64,000 nt of DNA from positions 2,523,501-2,587,500 of the forward strand of contig NC_011566.1 in assembly GCF_000014885.1 (NCBI RefSeq), in the 5' to 3' direction. The notes under the pieces were generated by a model. The model saw only the letters and a list, made by a program, of their open reading frames with translations. It ran no database searches and was not told the DNA's origin. The DNA is from Shewanella piezotolerans WP3 (lineage in GTDB: Bacteria; Pseudomonadota; Gammaproteobacteria; Enterobacterales; Shewanellaceae). The position numbers and the translations under genes were made by a program. Position 1 is the first letter of the stretch; each line of letters opens with the position of its first letter. This document shows positions 37,827 through 46,242 of the stretch, piece after piece.

Positions 37827-38777
37827 ATGAAATCAAAAACTAATCAAAACATTAACGTTGGTGTCGATACTGGTAAGTACCAACTCGACATTTATATTCG
37901 ACCACTAGATATCTATTTCACCGTTTCTAACGATGAAAAAGGGATTAAAGAAGCAGTGCGCCTCATTAAAAAGTACCATCCTGAGCGTATTGTCATTGAA
38001 GCGACAGGACGTCTTGAGATGCCCTTTATCATGGCTTGTGCTAACGCCAATTTACCCTTCGTGATAGCCAATCCGGTTCACATTAAACGCTTTGCTGGAG
38101 CAATAGGCCAACGCGCTAAAACAGATAAGCTAGACGCACAGCTGATAGCTCATTACAGTGAAGCGATTAAACCTAGGCTATCAACGCTAAAGCCTGATGT
38201 CATGCAGGCTATGAGCGATCTCGTAGGAAGGCGGAGCCAGCTTTTGGTCATGCAAACGATGGAAAAGAATCGGCTTCAAATTCTCCCTCAAGAGCTTGCA
38301 ATGACGATCAAGCCAATCTTAACGGTCTTCAAAAATCAGATAACGAAGATAGAAGATAAAATCGTTAAACTCATCGAATCGAACGCTGACTATCAAGCTA
38401 AAAACCTTATCCTGCAAAGCATGAAAGGAATAGGTAAAATTGCCGCAGCATCCATTATCAGTAACCTACCAGAGCTTGGCTATATTAATAACAAAGAAGC
38501 CAGTTCGTTGGTTGGTGTAGCACCGATGAATAAAGAAAGTGGACGCTTTAAAGGCCATAGAAAAATCCAGGGAGGGCGACATCAAGTTAGAACCGTTTTG
38601 TACATGGCAATGATGTCAGCAATACAATCCAACCCCGTTTTTAAAGAGACTTATCAGCGACTCGTTGCCGCAGGAAAACCTAAGAAAGTCGCGATTATTG
38701 CATGCGTAAGAAAGATGGTTGTGATCCTAAATTCGATGCTAAGAGATGGTGTTTTGTGGGAAGCGCCAAAAGCTTAA
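37827..38777 (+). CDS. IS110-family recombinase (transposase)
   Basis: The 316-residue protein has the two IS110 domains. The RuvC-like DEDD domain shows GVDTGKYQLD, RIVIEATGRLEM and the downstream pair AKTDKLDAQLIA. The C-terminal Transposase_20 domain has LILQSMKGIGKIAAASIISN, SLVGVAPMNKESG and VLYMAMMSAIQSNP, which contains the likely serine nucleophile. The gene appears intact, so the element could still be active. It is read in the same direction as the disrupted host gene. Confidence 0.93.
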   Translation: MKSKTNQNINVGVDTGKYQLDIYIRPLDIYFTVSNDEKGIKEAVRLIKKYHPERIVIEATGRLEMPFIMACANANLPFVIANPVHIKRFAGAIGQRAKTDKLDAQLIAHYSEAIKPRLSTLKPDVMQAMSDLVGRRSQLLVMQTMEKNRLQILPQELAMTIKPILTVFKNQITKIEDKIVKLIESNADYQAKNLILQSMKGIGKIAAASIISNLPELGYINNKEASSLVGVAPMNKESGRFKGHRKIQGGRHQVRTVLYMAMMSAIQSNPVFKETYQRLVAAGKPKKVAIIACVRKMVVILNSMLRDGVLWEAPKA

Positions 38778-38802
38778 AACTAGCTATTGACGCCATAGTC
38801 TC

Positions 38803-40170
38803 TTGTTAGTCAGTAACTCGCAAGATATGTTGCAGACGATTGCAAACCGAGTCTCTGAAGTCAGTCTAGGGATCCTATTTTCCTTTTTTGCCACTCTGGG
38901 AACTAAACCTAATTATGAAGTCAATAAATTGTATGCACAGTTAGAAAAATTGACGCAAATAACCAAGAACTCAATCAAGGATAACCGGTACCAATTAGAC
39001 ATTTTACAAGCGTTGGAGACTTTAGTTCCTGCATCAATTGAGTCAGTGAAAATTGGGCTCCATGCTAATAGTTTAGAACTTGCCTTATCAAAATTGTTGT
39101 TAGCTACAGAGTTGTCAGACGCCGCTCATACTGTACCATTATCGGCTACGTCCCAGTTATTGCTGGATGAAAAAGTTGAGCACTTGATAAAGGATTATCG
39201 CGTTGCTTATAAACAGCTAATTTCTTCAAGAAAGATCCCAAAGACGAGTAATCGTAGACTTAGGAGTTTAACGCCAACAAACTGGCAAATAGTTGCTGTA
39301 GCATCTTCCCGGGTATTTTGGGTTATCTCTTTTTCGTTACTATATTGGTACTTTTCTGGGTTCCAAAGTGCGCCCGCAGCTTTGTTGCTAGGTTGTATAT
39401 TTATATCAATTTTCTCTACTCAAATAGGTTTCACTAAACAACTTAAAAGTTTCCTTATCGCCGCGATTCTCGGTTCAAGCTTAGGTTTTTTATTTGCTAA
39501 TAGTCTGTTTTTAGCTATTCCTATATGGCAGTGGCTATTTTTAGTTCTATTCGGTGCGGGGTTTGTCAGTGGTTTACTACTAACCAGAGCTGGCTCCAAA
39601 ACTCCTATCGTTCTGTTTGGTACAGTCTTTTTTCTGTCCGCGTTGGGACTTAATAATTTGGCAGTTTTTGAGCCTATCACCAGTTTTAATAATGCCTTAG
39701 TACATCTTATAACTGCATTGCAGTTGTGGTTAGGCTTTATGTTGATCCCAGAACCTAGTCAGGAGTACATCGCGAGATTATCAATAAAGTCTATTCAAAA
39801 GAATACAGTTAAAGCAGTGCACTACAAAATTGTAAAACCCTCAAAATACTTTGTGGTACAGATGCAGCGTCGCTTGCAGATAAGTCAGCTGCAAGGATTC
39901 AATATCGGCCGAGAAAGAAAGCAACTGTGTAATATTGAAACGACAAAAGGAATATTGGCACTTCGTGCTAATGAAAAGCTAGTTACTGTTGGGCTCAATA
40001 TGGCTAATTTGCTGGAGCAGTTTGATAGCTCAGAGAAGGCTGCTGAATATTTGCAGCAGCTAGATAACTCTAAGATTGATGATATAGAGCAGCTTGTTGC
40101 TACTGTAGTTTGTTTTTTTGAACTACAACAATGGAGACAAGCGGTGACTGTAGCTAAACCCATAAGCTAG
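38803..40170 (+). pseudogene. FUSC/AaeB-type efflux pump, 3' fragment
   Basis: The frame continues the FUSC protein: SNSQDMLQTIANRVSEVSLG ends the first domain, a soluble part follows, and from about residue 165 a second set of helices begins (LRSLTPTNWQIVAVASSRVFWVISF is the typical repeat start). It has no normal start codon context and depends on the 5' fragment at 37181. Apart from the insertion the sequence looks undamaged, which points to a recent event. Confidence 0.85.
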
Positions 40171-40398
40171 AGGTCGATTGCTATTATTTTTGTATGACTG
40201 ATGTTCTTTTAGTCTAGTCGTTAACATAGCAGTTGAAGCTGTATGGAAATGACTCATTTATAGCTTATGAGGATCTGATAGTGATCTAATTGGTGCTTTT
40301 AGTTAATTAACCCAAGACTATTGCCTTAAAAACACCGATAATTCCCTATATTAAGACACGCTAGCCTATTTACAGCGCACGACTCTGGACATTATTTA

Positions 40399-42579
40399 AT
40401 GGAAATCAAAGTAAACTTTCTCGATAATCTTAGACTTGAAGCCAAGTTCGATGATTTTACCGTCACTGCCGATCAGCCTATTCGCTATAAAGGCGATGGT
40501 TCTGCACCTAGTCCATTCGATTACTTCTTAGCGTCTTCAGCACTATGCGCTGCTTATTTCGTCAAGGTGTACTGTAAAGCACGAGATATTCCAACTGATA
40601 ATATCCGTCTGTCTCAGAACAATATTGTCGATCCAGAAGATCGCTACAACCAGATCTTTCAAATCCAAGTAGAACTGCCAGATGATATATCTGAGAAAGA
40701 TAAAACCGGTATATTACGTTCTATCGACCGCTGTACTGTGAAAAAAGTCGTTCAGACTGAACCAGAGTTCAAAATTGAAACAGTAGAAAACCTAGACACT
40801 GACGCTAACGCAATGTTAATGGGGCAGGCGGATGCGGATGCTAGCACCTATATCTTAGGTAAAGATTTACCACTTGAACAAACCATTAGCAACATGACGG
40901 GCATGCTTGCTGATCTGGGAATGAAGATAGAGATCTCCTCTTGGCGTAACATTATTCCAAACGTTTGGTCTTTACATATTCGCGACGCCGCATCGCCTAT
41001 GTGTTTTACCAATGGTAAAGGTGCAACTAAAGAAAGTGCATTATGTTCGGCCCTTGGTGAATTCATTGAACGTTTAAACTGTAACTTCTTTTATAACGAT
41101 CAGTTCTTTGGAGAAGAGGTTGCCAACAGCGAGTTTGTGCATTATCCCAATGAGAAATGGTTTGAGCTAGAAGATGATGATTCACTACCCGCTGGTATTT
41201 TGGATCAACACTGTCTTGGGATTTATAATCCTGATGGTGAGCTGGCGGGCTCAAACCTGATTGATACGAACTCTGGGATGATTGAGCGTGGGATCTGTTC
41301 AATTCCTTATGTTCGCCATTCGGATGGCGAGACGGTGTACATTCCATCTAATCTAATTGAAAATCTTTTCTTAAGTAACGGCATGAGCGCAGGTAATAAC
41401 TTGGCTGAAGCTAAAGTTCAGTGCTTGTCAGAGATTTTTGAACGTGCAGTTAAAAGACAAATCATCGAACAAGAGATTGTATTACCAGAAGTGCCTATGG
41501 CTGTATTAGAAAAATACCCAAGTATATTAGCGGGTATTCAAGGCCTTGAAGCACAGGGATTCCCAGTGGTCGTTAAAGATGCGTCATTGGGTGGCCAATT
41601 TCCAGTGATGTGCGTGACCTTAATGAATCCCCGTACTGGCGGCGTCTTTGCCTCATTTGGAGCGCATCCGAGTTTTGAAGTTGCGCTTGAGCGAAGCCTA
41701 ACGGAACTTCTCCAAGGTCGAAGCTTTGAAGGCTTGAATGATGTGCCAAAGCCGACGTTTGATAGCATGGCAGTGACAGAACCAGAGAACTTTGTCGATC
41801 ACTTTATCGATTCTACAGGTGTTATCTCATGGCGCTTCTTTAGCAGTAAATCTGACTTTGATTTTTGTGAATGGGATTTCTCTGGCACTAACGAAGAGGA
41901 AACAGAGAGTCTGTTTGGGATTTTGGCTGAAATTGGTAAAGAGGCCTACATTGCAGAGTTCGATCAACTCGGCGCGTCAGTTTGTCGTATCCTAGTACCT
42001 GATTACTCAGAGGTGTACCCAGTTGAAGATCTTATTTGGGATAACACCAATAAATCATTGCACTACCGTGAAGATATCCTCAATCTACATCGATTAGGTG
42101 ATGCGGAACTGGCTGATTTGGTTGAACGACTTGAAGAGAGCCAACTCGACAATCAAACTGATATACCGACTTTAATCGGTATTGTATTTGATGAAAATAC
42201 GCCTTGGGGCCAATTAACGATTGTTGAGCTTAAAATTCTTATCTACTTAGCTCTGGGTGAGCTTGAAGATGCTATGGAGTTGGTGGCTGAATTTTTGCAA
42301 TACAACGACAATACGGTTGAACGAGGCTTATTCTATCAAGCCGTGAGCGCAGTGCTTGAAGTTGCAATGGACGAAGAGTTAGAACTAGAGGATTTCCTTA
42401 GCAACTTTACTCGAATGTTTGGTAAAGAGGTGATGGAAAACGTTGTCGGTTCAGTTAATGGCGATGTTAAATTTTATGGATTGACTGAAACCAGTATGAA
42501 GCTCGAAGGAATTGAACCGCATTTAAGATTGATTGAAAGTTACAAAAAGCTTCACAAAGCGCGTAAGGATCAAATGTAA
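40399..42579 (+). CDS. OsmC-YcaO fusion protein
   Basis: This 726-residue protein joins two enzymes. Residues about 1-135 are an OsmC/Ohr-like domain with two Cys in the expected places (SALCAAYFVK and SIDRCTVKKVV), which in the family reduce hydroperoxides. Residues about 190-560 are a YcaO domain with the ATP-binding signatures ATKESALCSALGEFIERLN and EAKVQCLSEIFERAVK. The C-terminal ~140 residues resemble the helical tail of E. coli YcaO, which helps RimO methylthiolate ribosomal protein S12. No peptide precursor gene is visible nearby, so a role in thiopeptide synthesis is unlikely. A terminator follows. Confidence 0.9.
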   Translation: MEIKVNFLDNLRLEAKFDDFTVTADQPIRYKGDGSAPSPFDYFLASSALCAAYFVKVYCKARDIPTDNIRLSQNNIVDPEDRYNQIFQIQVELPDDISEKDKTGILRSIDRCTVKKVVQTEPEFKIETVENLDTDANAMLMGQADADASTYILGKDLPLEQTISNMTGMLADLGMKIEISSWRNIIPNVWSLHIRDAASPMCFTNGKGATKESALCSALGEFIERLNCNFFYNDQFFGEEVANSEFVHYPNEKWFELEDDDSLPAGILDQHCLGIYNPDGELAGSNLIDTNSGMIERGICSIPYVRHSDGETVYIPSNLIENLFLSNGMSAGNNLAEAKVQCLSEIFERAVKRQIIEQEIVLPEVPMAVLEKYPSILAGIQGLEAQGFPVVVKDASLGGQFPVMCVTLMNPRTGGVFASFGAHPSFEVALERSLTELLQGRSFEGLNDVPKPTFDSMAVTEPENFVDHFIDSTGVISWRFFSSKSDFDFCEWDFSGTNEEETESLFGILAEIGKEAYIAEFDQLGASVCRILVPDYSEVYPVEDLIWDNTNKSLHYREDILNLHRLGDAELADLVERLEESQLDNQTDIPTLIGIVFDENTPWGQLTIVELKILIYLALGELEDAMELVAEFLQYNDNTVERGLFYQAVSAVLEVAMDEELELEDFLSNFTRMFGKEVMENVVGSVNGDVKFYGLTETSMKLEGIEPHLRLIESYKKLHKARKDQM

Positions 42580-42614
42580 GCCAATCGTTTACTCGGTCAA
42601 AATGTTTACTATTG

Positions 42615-42638
42615 AGCCCATCTTTTGATGGGCTTTTT
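42615..42638 (+). terminator. Rho-independent terminator after OsmC-YcaO gene
   Basis: AGCCCATC (42615-42622) pairs with GATGGGCT (42627-42634) around TTTT, followed by T. Confidence 0.85.
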
Positions 42639-42691
42639 GTTATTAGATTCGATAGTAGTATATTGATGTCTCGTTAAGCTCAAGGAGTGCT

Positions 42692-43459
42692 ATGCCCATG
42701 ACGAACTGTAATCAATACCGTGCTTATCACAGAGAGTTACTGGCTCGGCTTAAGGCCGTTAGCACGGCCGAGAATGTGACTGCGATGGCGAGATTTTTCA
42801 GCCATGAAGTGAATTTCATTGGTGTTAAAGCGCCAATGATTAAACAGCTTGTGCAAGAGTTTCAAGCTGAGCAGACTCAGTTAGAGGCTAATGGGTATTT
42901 AGCGTTAACAGAGCACATCCTTGAGCATGCTAAGTATACCGAAGAGGTGCTACTCGCATTTGGACTGATTAATAAGTTTGTTAAACGTCATTATGATGAA
43001 AAGCTGTTATTGCGTTTTGAGTATTGGCTGGAGCATTATGTATCTAACTGGTCTCATGTTGACGATCTTTGTATCAAAACCATCTATCAATATATGCTTT
43101 CTAGACCGCATTTGATTGAATCGACTCAAGGTTGGTCTAAGTCGACTAACCCTTGGTGTCGCCGCGCATCTAATGTGGTGTGGGTTAAATTTATTAAGCG
43201 CAAGATAGGTAAAAGTACTTTTAGGCTGTCAAAGCTGCTTATATTTGAAAACTGCGATCGCTTACTTAAAGATGAAGATCCCTTTGTTCAAAAGAGTGTC
43301 GGTTGGTTACTTAAAGTCGCAGCAGTAGAGCATGAAGAGGATGTTATTCGCTATCTTAAAAATAATATTAATAGCATGCAGCGTGGTACTTTACGCTACG
43401 CCATAGAGAAACTCGATCCTTGCATACGCAAGCAGTTGCTTAGCTTTACTAAAGGATAA
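42692..43459 (+). CDS. DNA alkylation repair protein (AlkD-like HEAT fold)
   Basis: The 255-residue protein matches the DNA alkylation repair family related to AlkD, which excises N3- and N7-alkylated bases using a HEAT-repeat solenoid. Typical stretches are HEVNFIGVKAPMIKQLVQEF, NWSHVDDLCIKTIYQY and DEDPFVQKSVGWLLKVAA. AGGAG lies before the ATG at 42692; a second ATG two codons on is possible. It is followed by a small membrane protein gene 3 bases downstream. Confidence 0.88.
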   Translation: MPMTNCNQYRAYHRELLARLKAVSTAENVTAMARFFSHEVNFIGVKAPMIKQLVQEFQAEQTQLEANGYLALTEHILEHAKYTEEVLLAFGLINKFVKRHYDEKLLLRFEYWLEHYVSNWSHVDDLCIKTIYQYMLSRPHLIESTQGWSKSTNPWCRRASNVVWVKFIKRKIGKSTFRLSKLLIFENCDRLLKDEDPFVQKSVGWLLKVAAVEHEEDVIRYLKNNINSMQRGTLRYAIEKLDPCIRKQLLSFTKG

Positions 43460-43462
43460 AGA

Positions 43463-43600
43463 GTGAAAACATTACTGCGTTATATCGTGATAACGTTAGC
43501 TGCATTAGCCGTTACCATTTTAGTGCTATTTGTGATGGCTAGCCTTATCAATATGCAGATCCCAGAAACTGCCGCTAGCATTATCGTTTGTTTTGGTTAG
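43463..43600 (+). CDS. 45-residue single-pass membrane protein
   Basis: A short frame starts at GTG 43463, with AAGGA in the end of the preceding gene as ribosome-binding site. The product, KTLLRYIVITLAALAVTILV onwards, is one long hydrophobic helix with a short tail. I do not recognise it. Its tight spacing to the AlkD-like gene suggests co-translation. Confidence 0.55.
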   Translation: MKTLLRYIVITLAALAVTILVLFVMASLINMQIPETAASIIVCFG

Positions 43601-43620
43601 CAGCAATGACGATAAGTATT

Positions 43621-43652
43621 AAAAAAGCCATTTGAAAGTTCAAATGGCTTTT
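43621..43652. terminator. Bidirectional terminator between convergent genes
   Basis: A long stem, AAAAGCCATTTGA with TTCAAATGGCTTTT around a short loop, lies between the plus-strand small protein and the minus-strand ABC-F gene, with A and T tracts on both sides. Confidence 0.8.
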
Positions 43653-43689
43653 AGGCTTAGCTATAGCGCCGCACAAAGCTGTTTAATGG

Positions 43690-45297
43690 CTAAGCTTTAT
43701 TTGCTAGGGATTCTGCTTGGCTAGCCATGTACTCATTAAAGGTACCGTGGAAGTTAATTAGCTTCTGATCCCTGACATCAATGATGTGAGTTGCTAGAGA
43801 CGAAACAAACTCTCTGTCGTGGCTCACAAATATCAAAGTACCTTCAAACAATTTTAGCGCATTGTTTAACGCTTCAATTGCTTCCATATCCATGTGGTTG
43901 GTTGGCTCATCCATAACCAGCACGTTGATGTCCATCATCATTAACTTACCAAACAATAGGCGGTTTTTCTCACCACCAGAGCAATTGCGTGCTTTTTTGT
44001 TAGCATCGTCTTCTGTGAATAAGAGGCGACCTAACATACCGCGAACCATTAAATCGTTGTGACGTGGAGTACGCCATTGCGACATCCAATCAAATAACGA
44101 CAAGTCGTTATCAAAATCTTTATTGCTGTCTTGTGGGCAATAACCAATGGCTGCATTTTCAGACCATTTTATCACACCTTGCTTGTTCGCCAGTTCATTG
44201 ACTAAGCAGCGTAGCAGGGTGGTTTTACCTACACCGTTCTCGCCAATTACCGCAAGCTTTGCACCAGCTTCTAAGATCAGCTCACCACCTTTAAATAGCA
44301 TTTCGCCGTCAAACCCATGACCGAGCTCTTCGATTACTAATGCTTGGCGGTGCATTTTCTTGCTTTCATCAAAACGTAGAGATGGCGTCATACGGCTAGA
44401 AGATTTTACTTCATCAAGGGAAATTTTTTCTAATTTCTTTGCGCGTGAACTTGCTTGCTTAGCTTTTGAAGCATTTGCACCAAAGCGATTTACGAAGTCT
44501 TGAAGCTCAGCCATTTCAGCGCTTTTCTTGGCATTACCTGCCAGAAGTTGCTCTTGAATAAGCCCTGCTGCTTCAAGAAAGTATTCGTAGTTGCCAGGGT
44601 AAACACGCAGTTCACCGTAATCAATATCCGCCATATGCGTGCAGACAGTGTTTAAGAAGTGCCTGTCGTGCGAGATGATAATCATAGTGCACTTGCGTTT
44701 GTTTAGCTCTTCAGCCAACCAACTGATGGTGTGGATATCCAAGTTGTTGGTTGGCTCATCGAGTAACAAAATATCTGGGTTTGAAAATAATGCTTGTGCC
44801 AGTAAAACACGTAGTTTTTTACCCGGTGCGACTTGGCTCATTAAACCGAAGTGATACTCTTCTTCTATACCTGCTTCAATTAGGATTTCGCCTGCGCGGC
44901 TTTCTGCACTGTAGCCATCCATTTCAGCAAATTCACTTTCAAGCTCTCCGACCTTCATGCCATCTTCTTCACTCATTTCTGGCAGGGAGTAGATGCGCTC
45001 ACGCTCCTCTTTAACTTCCCATAGCTTCGGATCGCCTTGAATAACAGCATCAATAACGCTGTACTGTTCAAACGCAAATTGATCTTGGCTTAATGTACCG
45101 ACTTTTTGACCTGGTGTGATTGACACGTTGCCAGAAGTAGGCGCAAGTTCACCACTTAAGATCTTCATGAAAGTTGACTTACCACAGCCATTTGCACCGA
45201 TTAAACCATAACGGTTGCCGTTGCCAAATTTTGCGGAGATGTTTTCAAACAGTGGCTCAGGGCCAAACTGCATGGTGATGTTTGCGGTAGAGATCAA
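43690..45297 (-). CDS. ybiT: ABC-F family ATPase, YbiT type
   Basis: The 535-residue soluble protein has two ABC cassettes and no membrane part. Walker A motifs are GANGCGKST and GENGVGKTT; Walker B motifs are LLLDEPTNNLD and LVMDEPTNHMD; the second signature is CSGGEKNRL while the first (VAPGKKLRVLL) is degenerate, as in E. coli YbiT. Such proteins act on the ribosome's E site. I start at TTG 45297 (ISTANITMQFG), with AGGA seven bases upstream, because YbiT homologues start there; a longer frame to 45366 adds 23 unrelated residues. Confidence 0.9.
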   Translation of the reverse strand: MISTANITMQFGPEPLFENISAKFGNGNRYGLIGANGCGKSTFMKILSGELAPTSGNVSITPGQKVGTLSQDQFAFEQYSVIDAVIQGDPKLWEVKEERERIYSLPEMSEEDGMKVGELESEFAEMDGYSAESRAGEILIEAGIEEEYHFGLMSQVAPGKKLRVLLAQALFSNPDILLLDEPTNNLDIHTISWLAEELNKRKCTMIIISHDRHFLNTVCTHMADIDYGELRVYPGNYEYFLEAAGLIQEQLLAGNAKKSAEMAELQDFVNRFGANASKAKQASSRAKKLEKISLDEVKSSSRMTPSLRFDESKKMHRQALVIEELGHGFDGEMLFKGGELILEAGAKLAVIGENGVGKTTLLRCLVNELANKQGVIKWSENAAIGYCPQDSNKDFDNDLSLFDWMSQWRTPRHNDLMVRGMLGRLLFTEDDANKKARNCSGGEKNRLLFGKLMMMDINVLVMDEPTNHMDMEAIEALNNALKLFEGTLIFVSHDREFVSSLATHIIDVRDQKLINFHGTFNEYMASQAESLANKA

Positions 45298-45610
45298 TGG
45301 AATATCCTGAAAGGTTAAGTATTCAAAGCTAAGCAGATAATCGCAAGCCTTACTAAAGACAAGCATTTGCCAAGGTAAAACAGCCGCGGATTATACAGAC
45401 ATCGGTGGTTATATGTCGAGCAAGCAACACGGAATTACTCGAAATAAGACGGTTTTAAGGGCTTTTGTCTATTTTATTGATAGGCAATTGAATTTGAAGT
45501 GGGTGATAACGTCATTTTCTTGTTATTATTAAAAGTATATTTTGGCCGTTACTTAAATGGTCTCGTTAGTTATATAACGCTCAGTACATTATCAGCGATT
45601 TGGACATCCC

Positions 45611-46123
45611 ATGATTGAACGCCCCATGCTTGAACATCAAAAGAACAACCCTTTGCACGGTCTTAACTTGGAAACCATGCTTACAGAACTCATCAAGTTT
45701 TATGACTTTAAAGTGCTGTACGCAGCGCTTAGGTTAGAATGTTTTAACTTGAATCCAAACATGGAAGCTTGTGTCAAGTTTCTAAAGAAGACTGAGTGGG
45801 CCAGAGAGCGGGTTGAAAGCTTTTATCTTTACCGCTTCAAGCGTATGCCCAAAGGCAGTGAGCAGCAAATGGAGCTAAAACCTAGAGAGCGTGGATACGC
45901 TAATGGAATAGTACCTCGTCAACCACAAAAGTTGACGGTAGAACTGGTCGCTGAAATGCGTGCAAAAGCGCAAGAAAATTATAAAGCGATGAAAAATAGC
46001 GGGCAGCGACCGCGTTACGGTAAAGATAAGCCTAAAGCCCAAGACTCGTATGCACAAAATAAGCGTTCAGCGGGTAAACGTTCTGCTCCTTCACAAGATC
46101 CAACAAACCCTTGGGGTAAGTAA
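45611..46123 (+). CDS. VF530-family DNA-binding protein with basic tail
   Basis: The N-terminal ~75 residues match the VF530 (DUF2132) fold: NNPLHGLNLETMLTELIKFY and KFLKKTEWARERVESFYLYR. VF530 of Aliivibrio is a small protein with a DNA-binding type fold; its role is unknown. This version has 170 residues, with an added basic, low-complexity C-terminus (RPRYGKDKPKAQ, KRSAGKRSAPS) that could bind nucleic acid. The gene is monocistronic. Confidence 0.82.
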   Translation: MIERPMLEHQKNNPLHGLNLETMLTELIKFYDFKVLYAALRLECFNLNPNMEACVKFLKKTEWARERVESFYLYRFKRMPKGSEQQMELKPRERGYANGIVPRQPQKLTVELVAEMRAKAQENYKAMKNSGQRPRYGKDKPKAQDSYAQNKRSAGKRSAPSQDPTNPWGK

Positions 46124-46242
46124 CCAAATTGTTGTGAAAAGCTTTTACTGTTAGGTATCAGGTGGATTCTTCTTGTTTGCCAGGTAGATAGACTTGAGTC
46201 GCAGTTGGTTTTTGGCGTTGACCATAAACCAACTGCTACGAG

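Larger units (their letters stand above)
37608..38802 (+). mobile_element. IS110-family insertion sequence in a FUSC gene
   Basis: About 1.2 kb inserted in the FUSC gene, in the same orientation. It has a non-coding leader of about 215 bases, a DEDD-type recombinase gene and a very short tail. I find no terminal inverted repeats and no target duplication, as is usual for IS110. The ends are estimated from where the FUSC reading frame stops and resumes and may be off by about 10-20 bases. Confidence 0.82.

Noticed and set aside
40399..42579. Thiazole/oxazole or thioamide peptide gene cluster around the YcaO protein
   Set aside because: No precursor peptide, dehydrogenase, E1-like partner or dedicated transporter nearby; the fusion is of the E. 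coli YcaO type.
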